Shown one piece after another: positions 1 to 10,086 of a DNA stretch of 64,000 nucleotides (the stretch's first letter is position 1; every line of letters begins with the position of its first letter). Where the stretch lies: positions 2,666,001 through 2,730,000 of the forward strand of contig NZ_NEVS01000004.1 of NCBI RefSeq assembly GCF_002261215.1, written 5' to 3'. Position numbers and translations under genes: made by a program. The DNA is from Bordetella genomosp. 11. GTDB taxonomy: Bacteria; Pseudomonadota; Gammaproteobacteria; Burkholderiales; Burkholderiaceae_B. Under the pieces are notes generated by a model. The model saw only the letters and a list, made by a program, of their open reading frames with translations. It was not told where the DNA came from and did not search any database.

Positions 1-486
1 GTCGGTCAGCTGCAGAGAATCGATCACGCGAAGGATCTCGTTGAAGTTGCGTCCGGTACTGGCCGGATAGGTAATGATCAGGCGCACTTTCTTCGCCGGA
101 TCGATGATGAACACCGAACGCACGGTAGCCGTGGCGCTGGCATTCGGGTGAATCATGTCATAGAGCTCCGACACCTTGCGATCTTCGTCCGCCAGGATGG
201 GAAAGTTGACCTTCGTGCCCTGCGTGTCGTTGATGTCGTCGATCCACTTGGTGTGCGAATCGACGGGATCCACCGACAGGGCCAGCACTTTCACGTTGCG
301 CTTGGCGAACTCGTCCGCCAGTTTGGCGGTGTAGCCCAGCTCCGTGGTGCATACCGGGGTGAAGTCGGCCGGGTGCGAAAAGAGGACGCCCCAGCTATTG
401 CCCAGGTAGTCATGAAAACGGATGGGGCCGACGGAGGATTTCTGTTCAAAATCGGGCGCTTCATCGCCCAAACGTAGCTGTCCCAT
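1..486 (-). CDS. 1-Cys peroxiredoxin (AhpC/TSA, Prx6-like), 3' part cut by window edge
   Basis: Thiol peroxidase that reduces hydrogen peroxide and organic peroxides in the cytosol. The visible 162 residues start MGQLRLGDEAPDF and carry the peroxidatic-cysteine motif HPADFTPVCTTELG near residue 45, the form typical of the 1-Cys/Prx6 subfamily rather than 2-Cys AhpC. The frame stays open to base 1, so about 50 C-terminal residues are missing. The start is the only ATG that gives the full thioredoxin-fold N-terminus. It stands alone, 143 bp from the next gene. No regulator (OxyR) site is identifiable by eye. Confidence 0.9.
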   Translation of the reverse strand, partial: MGQLRLGDEAPDFEQKSSVGPIRFHDYLGNSWGVLFSHPADFTPVCTTELGYTAKLADEFAKRNVKVLALSVDPVDSHTKWIDDINDTQGTKVNFPILADEDRKVSELYDMIHPNASATATVRSVFIIDPAKKVRLIITYPASTGRNFNEILRVIDSLQLTD

Positions 487-629
487 GCTCGATCCTATAT
501 CCAGAGAAAACAAACGCCGGGCGCGAGATGCGATCCGGCGGACACACGGAATGGCGCCATGCCCCGACGCAATCCATTTGTGATTCTGGCATCAAACCCG
601 GACGTCGAAAAGCCAGAATGCATATAACC

Positions 630-2471
630 TTATGCAATATCGGCGTAAGCGGCGCAAGTGTCCGCAACGGCGCCCGCCTGGACGACGGCCGACAGCGCGG
701 CGGCACGCGGCAGGATATGCGCGCCAAAGAAGAACGCCGTCGCCAACTTGTTGCGCAGGAATTCCCGGGGCCATTCGGACGCGGCGTCCGCGCCTTCCAG
801 GCGGCGATGGCAGACCACCGCCGCCCGCCCCATCTGCCAGCCCGCCATCAGTATCCCGCTGAGCATCAGGAAGGGCACGCTGCCGGCGAATACCGCGCGC
901 ACGTTACCCATCGCCGTCCGCGCCATGAATTCCAGGGCCTGCTGCTGGGCCTGCATGGCCTGGGCCAGATTCCCCCGTAGCAACGCCAGGCCAGCCGCCG
1001 CCTCCGCGTCCGCGGTCGCCTCGGCGGCCTGCAACGCGTCAAGGGTGCCGCGCATTTCCTGCTGGATACGGCGGGCAGTCGCGCCGCCGTCGCGCAGCAG
1101 CTTGCGGCCGATCAGGTCGTTCGCCTGGATGGCGGTGGTTCCCTCATAGATGGGCAGGATGCGGGCATCGCGATAGTGTTGCGCGGCGCCCGTTTCTTCG
1201 ATGTATCCCATGCCGCCATGAACCTGCACCCCAAGCGAGGCGACCTCCACCGCGGACTCCGTGCAGAACCCCTTTACCACCGGAACCATGAATTCATAGA
1301 AAGCGCGATTGCGGTCGCGTGTTTCCGCGTCGGGATGGTGATTGGCCAGATCCAGGGCCGCGGCGGTCACATAGGACAGCGAACGTCCGCCCTCCGTCAG
1401 CGCCCGCATCGTCAACAGCATGCGTTGCACGTCGGGATGGCGGACGATGGCGACCGGTCCGCTGGAACCCTCCACGGCCCGGCCCTGCACCCGCTCGCGC
1501 GCATAGGCCAGTGCCTGCTGGGTGGCGCGTTCGGCCAGGGCCACGCCCTGCTGCCCCACGGCGTAGCGGGCCGCGTTCATCATGATGAACATGTACTCCA
1601 GCCCTCGGTTCTCCTCGCCCACCAGGTAGCCGATGGCCCCCTCTCCTACCTCGCCCTTACCGCCCCCGTATATCAGCACCGCGGTCGGGCTACCGTGGAT
1701 GCCCAGCTTGTGTTCCAGCGACGCGCACCACACATCGTTGCGTGTTCCTGGGGCGCCATCGGCCGCGGGCAGGAACTTCGGCACCACGAACAGCGATATT
1801 CCCTTCACCCCGCGCGGGGCATCCGGCGTGCGCGCCAGCACCAGGTGGACGATGTTCTCCGCCATGTCGTGCTCGCCGTAGGTAATGAAGATCTTCTGGC
1901 CCGACACGCGATAGCTGCCATCCGGTTGGGGCACGGCGCGCGTGGCGATCTGGGCCAGGTCCGAGCCGGCCTGCGGCTCGGTCAGATTCATCGTGCCGGT
2001 CCATTTGCCCGATACGAGATTGGGTACATAGGTGTCGCGCAGCGTCTGGCTTCCCACGGTGAGCAAAGCTTCGATGACGCCATCGGTCAACAAGGGGCAG
2101 AGCGAAAAAGCCAGGCAGGCCGAATTGATATTCTCGTTGGCGGTGGCCGCCACGACCTTGGGCAGGCCCTGTCCGCCCCAGGCAAGCGGATGCAACAAGC
2201 CCTGCCAGCCGCCTTCCGCATAAGTGCGGTAAGCCGCCGCATAGCCGGGCGGGGTCGTTACCGCGCCGTCGCGCCAGACGGCGGGTTCGCGATCGCCGAT
2301 GCGATTCAGCGGCGCCACGGCCTCTTCCACGAAGCGCGCGTTTTCACGCAACACCGCATCCACCACATCGGCGGATGCCTCTTCGTACCCCGGCAAGGCC
2401 AGGATTTCGTCCAGGCCGGCCAGCTCCTTGAGCGTGAAACGGATATCCGCGATCGGTACGTGGTAGCTCAT
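630..2471 (-). CDS. acyl-CoA dehydrogenase, 613 aa, FadE/DmdC-like
   Basis: FAD flavoenzyme that introduces the alpha-beta double bond into acyl-CoA thioesters and passes electrons to ETF. At 613 aa it is longer than classical 380-aa enzymes. It has an N-terminal extension (about residues 1-80), the flavin/substrate signature LTEPQAGSDL near residue 160, a loop with GIHGSPTAVLIYGG, and the C-terminal motif YEGTTAIQANDLIGRK, whose Glu matches the usual catalytic base. That layout fits the DmdC/long-chain FadE-like class; the substrate cannot be read from sequence. The start MSYHVPIADIRF follows a GGAGAC-like ribosome site; the frame is open 36 codons further but without family similarity. etfBA, its electron acceptor, lies just upstream in the same direction behind a terminator. 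Confidence 0.88.
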   Translation of the reverse strand: MSYHVPIADIRFTLKELAGLDEILALPGYEEASADVVDAVLRENARFVEEAVAPLNRIGDREPAVWRDGAVTTPPGYAAAYRTYAEGGWQGLLHPLAWGGQGLPKVVAATANENINSACLAFSLCPLLTDGVIEALLTVGSQTLRDTYVPNLVSGKWTGTMNLTEPQAGSDLAQIATRAVPQPDGSYRVSGQKIFITYGEHDMAENIVHLVLARTPDAPRGVKGISLFVVPKFLPAADGAPGTRNDVWCASLEHKLGIHGSPTAVLIYGGGKGEVGEGAIGYLVGEENRGLEYMFIMMNAARYAVGQQGVALAERATQQALAYARERVQGRAVEGSSGPVAIVRHPDVQRMLLTMRALTEGGRSLSYVTAAALDLANHHPDAETRDRNRAFYEFMVPVVKGFCTESAVEVASLGVQVHGGMGYIEETGAAQHYRDARILPIYEGTTAIQANDLIGRKLLRDGGATARRIQQEMRGTLDALQAAEATADAEAAAGLALLRGNLAQAMQAQQQALEFMARTAMGNVRAVFAGSVPFLMLSGILMAGWQMGRAAVVCHRRLEGADAASEWPREFLRNKLATAFFFGAHILPRAAALSAVVQAGAVADTCAAYADIA

Positions 2472-2572
2472 GTCGTCTCCTTGTCGGACGCGGCCCGCCC
2501 CGCGCCCTGTGGGAAAGCCCCGGCCATGGCCGGGCGATGCATGCCGGAAGGCGGATGGGCCGCTTGCCGCCG

Positions 2573-2605
2573 AAAGCAAAACGGCCGTCCACCAGGACGG
2601 CCGTT
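2573..2605 (-). terminator. intrinsic terminator of etfBA
   Basis: Perfect 11-bp inverted repeat AACGGCCGTCC / GGACGGCCGTT (2580-2590 and 2595-2605) with an ACCA loop. On the minus strand it is followed by TTTTGCTTT. It lies about 50 bp past the etfA stop and separates etfBA from the acyl-CoA dehydrogenase gene. Confidence 0.8.
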
Positions 2606-2653
2606 GACGTGCGCGCGGCGGACCGCGATGCGCCTTGGTTCTTCTATATTAAA

Positions 2654-3583
2654 TTAAAGCGCGTTGACCAGTTCCGGAACCAAAGTGAACAGGTCTCCGA
2701 CCAGGCCGTAATCGGCCACGCCGAAAATCGGCGCTTCCGCGTCCTTGTTAATGGCGACGATCACCTTGGAGTCCTTCATGCCCGCCAAATGCTGGATGGC
2801 ACCGGAGATCCCGACGGCCACATACAGCTGCGGCGCGACGATCTTGCCCGTCTGGCCGACCTGCCAGTCATTGGGGGCGTAGCCGGCATCGACGGCCGCG
2901 CGCGAAGCGCCCAGTGCCGCGCCCAGCTTGTCCGCCAGCGGATCCAAAATTTTGAAGTTTTCCGCGCTGCCCAGGCCGCGGCCACCCGATACGACGGCGC
3001 GCGCGCCGGCCAGTTCGGGACGATCGCTCTTGGCCAGTTCACGGCCGACGAACGACGACAGGCCGGTATCGGCCACGGGCGCCACCGTTTCGACCTGCGC
3101 CGAACCGCCTTGCGCGGCCACGGCGTCGAACGCCGTGGTACGCACGGTGATGACCTTGACCGCATCGCCGGACTGCACGGTGGCGATGGCGTTGCCCGCA
3201 TAGATCGGCCGTTCGAAGGTATCCGGCGAATTCACCGCCGAAATGTCGGAAATCTGCGCGACGTCCAGCTTGGCGGCCACGCGGGGGGCGATGTTCTTGC
3301 CCGAAGCCGTCGCGGGGAACAGGATGTGGCTGTAGTTCGACGCCACCGCCAGTACCTGCGCGGCGACGTTTTCGGCCAGGCCATCGGCCAGATGCGGCGC
3401 ATCGGCCAGCAGGACCTTGGACACGCCCGCGATCCGCGCGGCTTCTTCCGCCACGGCCTGCGCGCCGCCGCCGGCCACCAGCACATGCACGTCGCCGCCC
3501 AGCTTGGCGGCCGCCGCCACCGTATTCAGCGTTGCCCCTTTCAACTGGGCGTTATCGTGTTCCGCAATAACCAGGCTCGTCAT
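2654..3583 (-). CDS. etfA: electron transfer flavoprotein alpha subunit
   Basis: Large subunit of the FAD/AMP heterodimer that carries electrons from acyl-CoA dehydrogenases to ETF:quinone oxidoreductase. The 309-aa protein has the N-terminal ETF alpha domain ([18 protein letters not shown]), a [14 protein letters not shown] turn at the start of the FAD domain, and the C-terminal FAD signature region with [20 protein letters not shown] and [17 protein letters not shown]. The length is normal. It follows etfB with one base between the genes, so the pair is translationally coupled. The adjacent acyl-CoA dehydrogenase suggests a beta-oxidation role. Confidence 0.96.
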   Translation of the reverse strand: MTSLVIAEHDNAQLKGATLNTVAAAAKLGGDVHVLVAGGGAQAVAEEAARIAGVSKVLLADAPHLADGLAENVAAQVLAVASNYSHILFPATASGKNIAPRVAAKLDVAQISDISAVNSPDTFERPIYAGNAIATVQSGDAVKVITVRTTAFDAVAAQGGSAQVETVAPVADTGLSSFVGRELAKSDRPELAGARAVVSGGRGLGSAENFKILDPLADKLGAALGASRAAVDAGYAPNDWQVGQTGKIVAPQLYVAVGISGAIQHLAGMKDSKVIVAINKDAEAPIFGVADYGLVGDLFTLVPELVNAL

Positions 3584-3584
3584 C

Positions 3585-4334
3585 TCAAACCACCTTCGCT
3601 TCGTTCTTCAGTTTGTCCACCAGCGTCGCCACATCGGGCACCTTGATGCCGGCCTTGCGGGCGGGCGGTTCGGTGACCTTCAGGGTCTTCAGGCGCGGTG
3701 CCGCATCCACGCCCAGGTCTTGCGGCGTGACGGTGTCCAGCGTCTTTTTCTTCGCCTTCATGATGTTGGGCAGCGTGACATAGCGCGGCTCGTTCAGGCG
3801 CAGGTCGGTGGTCACGATGGCGGGCAGTTTCAGCGCGACGGTTTCCAGGCCGCCGTCGACTTCGCGCGTCACCGTCGCCTTGCCGTCGGCGATCTCGACC
3901 TTGTTGGCGAAAGTGGCTTGCGGCCAATCCAGCAGCGCGGCCAGCATCTGCCCCGTCTGGTTGGCGTCATCGTCGATGGCCTGCTTGCCCAGGATGACCA
4001 GTTGCGGCTGCTCCTTGTCGACCAAGGCCTTCAGCAGCTTGGCGACGGCCAGCGGTTGCAGCTCGGCATCGGTCTGGACCAGGATGCCGCGATCCGCGCC
4101 GATCGCCATCGCGGTGCGCAGCGTTTCCTGGCACTGCGCCACACCGCACGACACGGCGATCACTTCGCTGGCCGTGCCTTTTTCCTTGAGCCGGGTGGCC
4201 TCTTCCACGGCGATTTCGTCGAACGGGTTCATCGACATTTTGACGTTGGCGATGTCGACGCCCGTTTGATCGGATTTCACGCGTACCTTGACGTTGTAGT
4301 CAACCACGCGTTTGACCGGTACCAAGACCTTCAT
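3585..4334 (-). CDS. etfB: electron transfer flavoprotein beta subunit
   Basis: Small AMP-binding subunit of ETF, 249 aa. It starts [20 protein letters not shown], an almost invariant beginning for this family. It contains [18 protein letters not shown] and the recognition-loop region [23 protein letters not shown], which clamps acyl-CoA dehydrogenase partners. The reading frame extends 155 codons upstream, but that extension lies in the next gene's antisense and has no ETF character, so the ATG at 4334 was chosen. First gene of etfBA. Confidence 0.96.
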   Translation of the reverse strand: MKVLVPVKRVVDYNVKVRVKSDQTGVDIANVKMSMNPFDEIAVEEATRLKEKGTASEVIAVSCGVAQCQETLRTAMAIGADRGILVQTDAELQPLAVAKLLKALVDKEQPQLVILGKQAIDDDANQTGQMLAALLDWPQATFANKVEIADGKATVTREVDGGLETVALKLPAIVTTDLRLNEPRYVTLPNIMKAKKKTLDTVTPQDLGVDAAPRLKTLKVTEPPARKAGIKVPDVATLVDKLKNEAKVV

Positions 4335-4420
4335 CCAACAGCCTCCAGATATCGAATAATTGAACGCCGCGCGAGGGCCGCGGCGCTCCGGGAATCGAAC
4401 GATTCTACAACGGCGGCCGG

Positions 4421-5344
4421 CTACAGCCGCGCCAGCTCGCGGATATGGGCCACGGCGCTGCGGCCCAGCGCGGAGAGGTCGTAGCCGCCCTCCAGCATGC
4501 TGACAACGCGTCCCTGCGCATGACGGTCGGCCACCTGCATGAGCTGATGGGTGATCCAGGCGTAGTCCGCCTCGACCAGGGCCAGTTGCCCCAATTCGTC
4601 CTCGCGGTGGGCGTCGAAGCCCGCCGATACCAGGACGAGCTGAGGCCGATGGGCCTCCAGGCGGGGCAACCACTCGCGCGTCACGATCTCGCGCACCTCC
4701 GGGCCGGCCGTATAGGCGGGCACGGGGATATTGACCATATTGTCGGCGCTCGGCTGCGCGCCGCTGAACGGATAGAACGGGTGCTGGAAGATCCCGCACA
4801 TCAGCACGCGCGGGTCGCCGGCGAAAATATCTTCGGTCCCGTTGCCGTGATGCACGTCGAAATCGACGATGGCAACGCGCTCCAGGCCATGGCGCGCCAT
4901 GGCGTGATGCGCCGCGATGGCCACGTTGTTGAACAGGCAGAAACCCATGGCCCGGTCGCGGCAGGCGTGATGCCCGGGGGGCCGCACCGCGCAGAACGCC
5001 GTGGGAGCCTCGCCGGCCATGACCCAGTCCACCGCCTGCACGCCCGCCCCCGCGGCGTGCAAGGCGGCTTCGTAGCTGTGCGGGTTCATCTGGGTATCCG
5101 CGTCCAGCGCCCGGTAGCCCTGGCTGGGGGCCGCCGCGGCCAGCGCATCCACATAGGCGGCGCTATGGGCGCGCAGCAGGGCTTCGCGCGGCGCGGCGGG
5201 CGCTTCCCGCGCGTCCAGATAGGGCATGATGCCGCTGGCCAGCAGCTGATCCGAGATGGCATCCAGCCGCTGCGGGCATTCCGGGTGCCACTCGCCCATT
5301 TCGTGCAGCCGGCAGGACGGGTGGGTAAGATACAGGGTCTCCAT
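4421..5344 (-). CDS. histone deacetylase-like amidohydrolase (class II / acetylpolyamine type)
   Basis: Zinc amidohydrolase of the arginase/deacetylase fold; bacterial members remove acetyl groups from polyamines, acetoin-related substrates or lysines. The 307-aa protein has the family blocks in order: [31 protein letters not shown] (catalytic His pair), [18 protein letters not shown] (Asp and His zinc ligands), and [15 protein letters not shown] (third zinc-ligand region). The chosen start [11 protein letters not shown] matches the family; an in-frame codon nine residues earlier would overlap mltB. It is divergent from mltB with only 9 bp between start codons. The actual substrate is unknown. 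Confidence 0.88.
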   Translation of the reverse strand: METLYLTHPSCRLHEMGEWHPECPQRLDAISDQLLASGIMPYLDAREAPAAPREALLRAHSAAYVDALAAAAPSQGYRALDADTQMNPHSYEAALHAAGAGVQAVDWVMAGEAPTAFCAVRPPGHHACRDRAMGFCLFNNVAIAAHHAMARHGLERVAIVDFDVHHGNGTEDIFAGDPRVLMCGIFQHPFYPFSGAQPSADNMVNIPVPAYTAGPEVREIVTREWLPRLEAHRPQLVLVSAGFDAHREDELGQLALVEADYAWITHQLMQVADRHAQGRVVSMLEGGYDLSALGRSAVAHIRELARL

Positions 5345-5353
5345 GGGAAGATT

Positions 5354-6607
5354 ATGTTCACCTGTCGGCAATTACTGCAACTCGGACTGATTACCGCCCT
5401 ATTGACGGGCTGCTCCACCGCGCAGGATGGCCCTGCCCACGCCGCCGGGTCGTCGGCATCCCAGGCCGGGATCCCCGCGGCGCCGGACGCGTCGGTCCCG
5501 CGTATCCGCATCGGCCCGCCGCCCGGCGAAGGCTCCGCATCGACGATAGGCAGCGAAGGCGGCGCCGTGCCGGCGGATGAGCAGCGATCCGCCGTGGCGG
5601 CTTCCGACGGGCGCATGCGCGCCGACGTGCAGGCGTTCATCCAGCAACTGGCCGGCGAGCGCGGCTTGCCGGCGTCCCAATTGACCGGCGCGCTGGCGGA
5701 TGCGCGCTACAGCCCCACCGTGGCGCGGCTGATCGCGCCGGCGCCCGGCCGCAAGGTGTCGCGCAGCTGGATGACGTATCGCGCTCGCGTGGTGGAACCC
5801 AAGCGCATCGGCTGGGGCGTGGAGTTCTGGCAAGACAACGCCGACACCCTGAACCAGGCCGCGCAGCGTTTCGGGGTTCCGCCGGCCATCATTGTCGGCA
5901 TCATCGGCGTGGAGACCTTGTACGGCCGCAATATGGGAAATTTCCGCGTCCTGGACGCGCTATCGACCCTGGCCTTCGACTATCCCGATCCCTCCAAGCC
6001 CGAGCGCGCGCAGATGTTCCAATCGCAGCTGGCGGATTTCCTGACGCTGGTGCTGCAGGGCAAACTCGATCTGCAAACACAGGGGTCATACGCGGGCGCC
6101 ATCGGCATGCCGCAATTCATGCCGGGCAGCATCATGAATTATGCGATCGACGGCGACGGCAGCGGCCACATCGACCTGACCAACAATCCCCGTGACGCCA
6201 TTCTGTCGGTCGCCAACTTCCTGGTGCAGCATGGCTGGGAAAGAGGCCGTCCCGTGTTCGCGCCCGTCGCGCTGCCGCCCGATGCCGGCCGGCTGGTGGA
6301 CGGCGGCCTGGCACCGACTCGCACATGGCCGCAATTGCAAGCCGCCGGAGCCACCCTGAACCCGAACGGAATACCGGTCGCGGATAACGGCTGGCAACAA
6401 GGCATGCTGGGCGTCATCGACTTGCCGGAAGAGTCCGCCGGCACCGCTGAATATCGTACGGGGACGGTGAATTTCTTCGCCCTGACGCAGTACAACCACA
6501 GCTATTTCTACGCGACGTCGGTGGCGGACCTGGGCGCGGCCATCCAGGCACGGATGGCCGCCGTGGCGGCCCGGTCGGCTCAGTTGAATACGCCGGTCGA
6601 CAGGTAG
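5354..6607 (+). CDS. mltB: membrane-bound lytic murein transglycosylase B
   Basis: Cleaves the MurNAc-GlcNAc bond of peptidoglycan, giving 1,6-anhydro ends, while anchored in the outer membrane. The 417-aa protein opens with a lipoprotein signal peptide ending in the lipobox LLTGC, then a Pro/Ala/Ser-rich linker of about 70 residues. The SLT family-3 domain carries IIGVETLYGRN (catalytic Glu in GVET) and the FMPGSIMNYAIDGDGSG segment. The longer open frame upstream is antisense to the deacetylase gene and was dropped because the lipoprotein signal fixes the start. The last 28 bp overlap the end of cysM on the other strand. Confidence 0.92.
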   Translation: MFTCRQLLQLGLITALLTGCSTAQDGPAHAAGSSASQAGIPAAPDASVPRIRIGPPPGEGSASTIGSEGGAVPADEQRSAVAASDGRMRADVQAFIQQLAGERGLPASQLTGALADARYSPTVARLIAPAPGRKVSRSWMTYRARVVEPKRIGWGVEFWQDNADTLNQAAQRFGVPPAIIVGIIGVETLYGRNMGNFRVLDALSTLAFDYPDPSKPERAQMFQSQLADFLTLVLQGKLDLQTQGSYAGAIGMPQFMPGSIMNYAIDGDGSGHIDLTNNPRDAILSVANFLVQHGWERGRPVFAPVALPPDAGRLVDGGLAPTRTWPQLQAAGATLNPNGIPVADNGWQQGMLGVIDLPEESAGTAEYRTGTVNFFALTQYNHSYFYATSVADLGAAIQARMAAVAARSAQLNTPVDR

Positions 6608-7491
6608 CGGTCGCCCCGATCGCAGACGATGAAAACGATGGTGGCGTTTTCGACGCGGGCGGCCACGCGCATCGCGCCGACCAGGGCGCCGCCTGAGGAG
6701 ATCCCGGCAAAAATGCCTTCTTCGGCCGCCAGCCGGCGCGACATCTCTTCCGCGTCGGCCTGCTTGATGTTTTCGTAAGCGTCCACCCGGCCGCGGTCGA
6801 AAATGGCGGGAAGATAGGCTTCCGGCCATTTGCGTATGCCGGGGATCTGCGAGCCTTCCTCCGGTTGCGCGCCGATGACCTGGATCGCCGGATTGCGCGC
6901 CTTCAGATATGTGGACACGCCCATGATGGTGCCGGTGGTACCCATCGCGCTGACGAAATGGGTGATGCCGCCTTCGGTCTGCGTCCAGAGCTCCGGCCCG
7001 GTGCCCTCGATGTGGGCCCGCGGATTATCCGGGTTGGCGAACTGGTCCAGCACCTTGCCCTTGCCTTCGCTCTGCATCGCCGTGGCGAGATCGCGCGCGT
7101 ATTCCATACCGCCCTTGTCGGCGGGGGTCAGGATCAACTCCGCCCCGTAGGCCGTCATGGCGGCGCGGCGCTCCACCGAAAGGTTGTCAGGCATGATCAG
7201 GATCATGCGGTAGCCGCGCATCGCAGCCACCATGGCCAGCGCGATGCCCGTATTGCCGCTGGTGGCCTCGATCAATGTATCGCCCGGCTTGATTTCGCCG
7301 CGCGCTTCCGCGTGGCGGATCATGGACAAGGCAGGCCGGTCCTTGACCGAGCCGGCCGGGTTGTTGCCCTCCAGCTTGGCCAGGATGATATTGCCGCGGG
7401 CGGCATTATCGGCCCCGGGGATGCGCTGCAAGCGCACCAGCGGGGTATTGCCGACTGTCTGTTCGACGGTGGGATAGGTGACGGTTTTCAT
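6580..7491 (-). CDS. cysM: cysteine synthase B (O-acetylserine sulfhydrylase)
   Basis: PLP enzyme making cysteine from O-acetylserine and sulfide or thiosulfate. The 303-aa protein has the PLP lysine in NNPAGSVKDRPAL (Lys50), the substrate loop EATSGNTGIALAMVAA and the phosphate-binding loop SAMGTTGTIMGVSTYLK. Its length and the NPAGS spelling fit CysM better than CysK. The C-terminal coding end overlaps mltB convergently by 28 bp, so each transcript is partly antisense to the other. Confidence 0.95.
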   Translation of the reverse strand: MKTVTYPTVEQTVGNTPLVRLQRIPGADNAARGNIILAKLEGNNPAGSVKDRPALSMIRHAEARGEIKPGDTLIEATSGNTGIALAMVAAMRGYRMILIMPDNLSVERRAAMTAYGAELILTPADKGGMEYARDLATAMQSEGKGKVLDQFANPDNPRAHIEGTGPELWTQTEGGITHFVSAMGTTGTIMGVSTYLKARNPAIQVIGAQPEEGSQIPGIRKWPEAYLPAIFDRGRVDAYENIKQADAEEMSRRLAAEEGIFAGISSGGALVGAMRVAARVENATIVFIVCDRGDRYLSTGVFN

Positions 7492-7563
7492 GCTCCAACT
7501 ATAACCCCGTGCCCGGATGGCCGACGCGAAGGCCGCGTCGGCGCCAGGGATACGCGCGGGAGC

Positions 7564-8037
7564 TCAGTGAGCGCCGCGTGGTGGCACGCGGGCGGGCTGC
7601 GTCGCCTTGTTGTTGCGGCCGGCTGCGCCGCTGGCCGTGGCGGCGCCGGTCGACGGGCGGATGCCGGGAGCAGCCTGGCCGGCCGTCACGCGCAGGCCGG
7701 CGGCCTCCAGCGCCTGGACGCGACGCGGCCCGATGCCGCGGACGCGGTCGGAGAGGTCTTCCATGGACTCGAAGCGCCCGCCGCGTTCGCGTTCCTTGAC
7801 GATGGTTTCGGCCGTTTTCGGCCCGACACCGCGGATGGCGCGCAACTGGTCGATCGTGGCACTGTTCACATCCAGCGCCTGGGCCGGCAGGACCGCCAGC
7901 GAAAGGCCGGCGGCCAGCGCCAGCCGGCCGAACGCGCGCTGCCAGCGCGATCGCCGCGGCGCCGCCATGCGCGGCGCCGCGATACGGGCAGGCGGCGCCT
8001 GGAAGGTCGCCACGGGATTATGCAGAAAAGGGTTCAT
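7564..8037 (-). CDS. ComEA-like helix-hairpin-helix DNA-binding protein
   Basis: 157-aa protein with a basic N-terminus, a hydrophobic segment (FGRLALAAGLSLAVLPAQA) that reads as a signal peptide or anchor, then a helix-hairpin-helix pair: LDVNSATIDQLRAIRGVGPKTAETIVKERE and a second hairpin LSDRVRGIGPRRVQALEAAG. This is the ComEA family, whose members bind DNA in the periplasm during uptake. The Gly/Ala/Arg-rich tail of about 40 residues is low complexity. Between cysM and hldD, as in other Alcaligenaceae. Whether this species is competent cannot be judged here. Confidence 0.85.
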   Translation of the reverse strand: MNPFLHNPVATFQAPPARIAAPRMAAPRRSRWQRAFGRLALAAGLSLAVLPAQALDVNSATIDQLRAIRGVGPKTAETIVKERERGGRFESMEDLSDRVRGIGPRRVQALEAAGLRVTAGQAAPGIRPSTGAATASGAAGRNNKATQPARVPPRGAH

Positions 8038-8155
8038 GTAGCCTCCGGACAGCGGGTGAAAGGCGTTGATGGGTGGCGTCTGGAACGCCAGGGCCATCAT
8101 CGCTTGCCGCCGTCCGGGGCGGACCGCGAGTGAACGCAAAGGTCCACCCGGGAAT

Positions 8156-9151
8156 CTACGCTTGCTTGCGCGCCCGCCAATAGCGCACGTATTCCGCCAC
8201 GCCCGTCTGCACGTCGCGCATGGGCTGGTCGAAGCCGGCCGCGCGCAGGCGGCTGGTGTCCGCCTGGGTGTAGCTCTGGTAGCGCCCCTTGAGATCATCG
8301 GGGAATGGGATGTAGCGGATCAACCCCTGGCTGACGAGCTGCTCCAGGGCAAGCGCGGGCTCGCCCTGCTCTTCGCGCAGCGTGTTGACCACGGCCATCG
8401 CCACATCGTTGAACGGCTGGGCGCGTCCGGTGCCGCAATTGAAGATGCCCGAGGTCTTCGGGTTGTCCAGGAAGTGCAGGTTGACCGCGACCACGTCTTC
8501 GACCGAAATGAAGTCGCGGCTCTGGCCACCGTCGGGATACCCGTCCCACCCCGCGAACAATCGCACATGGCCCTCGGCCAGGAACTGGTTCATGTTGTGG
8601 AACGCCACGGAGGCCATGCGGCCCTTGTGCTGTTCATGCGGGCCATAGACGTTGAAGTAACGCAGGCCCACCACCTGTGCCGTCAAGCCGGACAGCCGCG
8701 TGCGCAGCACCTGGTCGAACAGCAGCTTGGAGTAGCCGTAGACGTTCAGGGGATGTTCGTTGGCCGGGTCTTCCGCGTAGACCGACGAGCCGCCATAGGT
8801 GGCCGCCGAGGACGCATACAGGAAGGGCACGCATTCCGATTGGCAGTAGTCGAACAATTCCAGCGTTACGCGGTAATTGTTGTCCATCATGTACTTGCCG
8901 TTGCGCTCGGTCGTATCGGAACATGCGCCCTGGTGGAACACGGCCTTGACGTTCGGCAAGGCGCGCCGGGTGACCAACTGGCGGAAGTAGTCCTTGTCCA
9001 TGTAGTCCGCGATACGGCAATCCGCCAGGTTGACGAATTTGTCGCCATCGCTCAGGTCGTCCACCGCGATGATTTCCTGGATGCCGCGCCGGTTCAGACC
9101 GCGCACCAGGTTGCTGCCGATGAAGCCTGCCGCTCCGGTAACGACGATCAT
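8156..9151 (-). CDS. hldD: ADP-L-glycero-D-manno-heptose 6-epimerase
   Basis: Last step of the nucleotide-activated heptose pathway for the LPS inner core: epimerises ADP-D,D-heptose to ADP-L,D-heptose using NADP. The 331-aa short-chain dehydrogenase has the Rossmann motif [14 protein letters not shown] at the N-terminus, [15 protein letters not shown], and the catalytic YGYSK (Tyr/Lys) near residue 145. The open frame continues about 345 codons upstream through hldA antisense to its frame; the true ATG is fixed by the Rossmann start. It overlaps hldA by 4 bp (ATGA), so the two are coupled. Confidence 0.96.
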   Translation of the reverse strand: MIVVTGAAGFIGSNLVRGLNRRGIQEIIAVDDLSDGDKFVNLADCRIADYMDKDYFRQLVTRRALPNVKAVFHQGACSDTTERNGKYMMDNNYRVTLELFDYCQSECVPFLYASSAATYGGSSVYAEDPANEHPLNVYGYSKLLFDQVLRTRLSGLTAQVVGLRYFNVYGPHEQHKGRMASVAFHNMNQFLAEGHVRLFAGWDGYPDGGQSRDFISVEDVVAVNLHFLDNPKTSGIFNCGTGRAQPFNDVAMAVVNTLREEQGEPALALEQLVSQGLIRYIPFPDDLKGRYQSYTQADTSRLRAAGFDQPMRDVQTGVAEYVRYWRARKQA

Positions 9152-10086
9152 GATAGGTCTCCCAATTCCTTTGCACTGACGGTGGACGTGCCCAGCTTGC
9201 CGACCACCACGCCCCCGGCACGGTTGGCCCAGCGCATGGCCAGCGGCCACGGCATGCCGACCGCGCGCGTCACCGCCAGCGTGGCCAGGACGGTATCGCC
9301 CGCGCCCGAAACGTCGAAAACTTCGTGCGCCTGGGCATCCACGTGCTCGCTGCCCTCGTTCGTAAAAAGCGTCATGCCCTGCTCCGAGCGCGTCACCAGC
9401 AGGGCTTCCAGGGCCAGGTCGCTCCGCAGGCGCTGGGCACGCGCGGCCAGGTCTTCCTCGGACGTCCATCGCCCCACGGCCTGCTGCATTTCCGATCGGT
9501 TGGGCGTCACGAGCGTCGCGCCACGATAGGTATCGTAGTGGTCGCCTTTCGGATCCACCAGCACAGGGACGCCGGCGGCCCGGGCGCTCTGGATGAGCTG
9601 CGGCACGCGCGTCAATGCGCCCTTGGCATAGTCGGACAGGACCACCACATCGTGGCCGGCCAGGTGCCGTTCGAATTCCGCGCCCAATGCGTCCAGGGCG
9701 GAAGCACGGGGGGACTCCTCGAAATCCACGCGCAGCAACTGCTGTTGGCGCCCCAGGACGCGCATTTTCAGCGTCGTGGGATGGCCGGCGTCGGCGACCA
9801 GCGCCGGGACAATGCCGGCATCGCGCGCAAGGGCGTGTATCCGTTCGCCCGCCTCGTCCGCGCCGACCACGCCTATCAGGGTGGCTTGCCCGCCCAGGCT
9901 GACCACGTTGCGCGCGACGTTGGCAGCCCCGCCCAGGCGATCCTCGCGGCGCGCCACGCGGACAATGGGTACCGGCGCCTCCGGCGACACGCGATCGACC
10001 TCGCCGAACCAATAACGGTCCAGCATCACGTCGCCTACGACAAGGATGCGGCGACGCGAAATGTCGCCAACGGGAAATGCACTCAT
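9148..10086 (-). CDS. hldA: D-glycero-beta-D-manno-heptose-7-phosphate kinase, stand-alone HldA
   Basis: PfkB-family kinase phosphorylating heptose 7-phosphate at C1 in LPS core synthesis. The 312 residues match only the N-terminal kinase half of the fused E. coli Hld[28 protein letters not shown] at the start, [17 protein letters not shown], and the C-terminal PfkB signature [15 protein letters not shown] with its catalytic Asp. The adenylyltransferase half (HldC) is absent and must lie elsewhere, which is normal for beta-proteobacteria. ATGA overlaps on both sides couple lapB-hldA-hldD. Confidence 0.95.
   Translation of the reverse strand: MSAFPVGDISRRRILVVGDVMLDRYWFGEVDRVSPEAPVPIVRVARREDRLGGAANVARNVVSLGGQATLIGVVGADEAGERIHALARDAGIVPALVADAGHPTTLKMRVLGRQQQLLRVDFEESPRASALDALGAEFERHLAGHDVVVLSDYAKGALTRVPQLIQSARAAGVPVLVDPKGDHYDTYRGATLVTPNRSEMQQAVGRWTSEEDLAARAQRLRSDLALEALLVTRSEQGMTLFTNEGSEHVDAQAHEVFDVSGAGDTVLATLAVTRAVGMPWPLAMRWANRAGGVVVGKLGTSTVSAKELGDLS

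Noticed and set aside
4445..6607. 720-aa rightward frame containing mltB
   Set aside because: Residues before the lipoprotein signal are antisense to the deacetylase gene; the real start is 5354.
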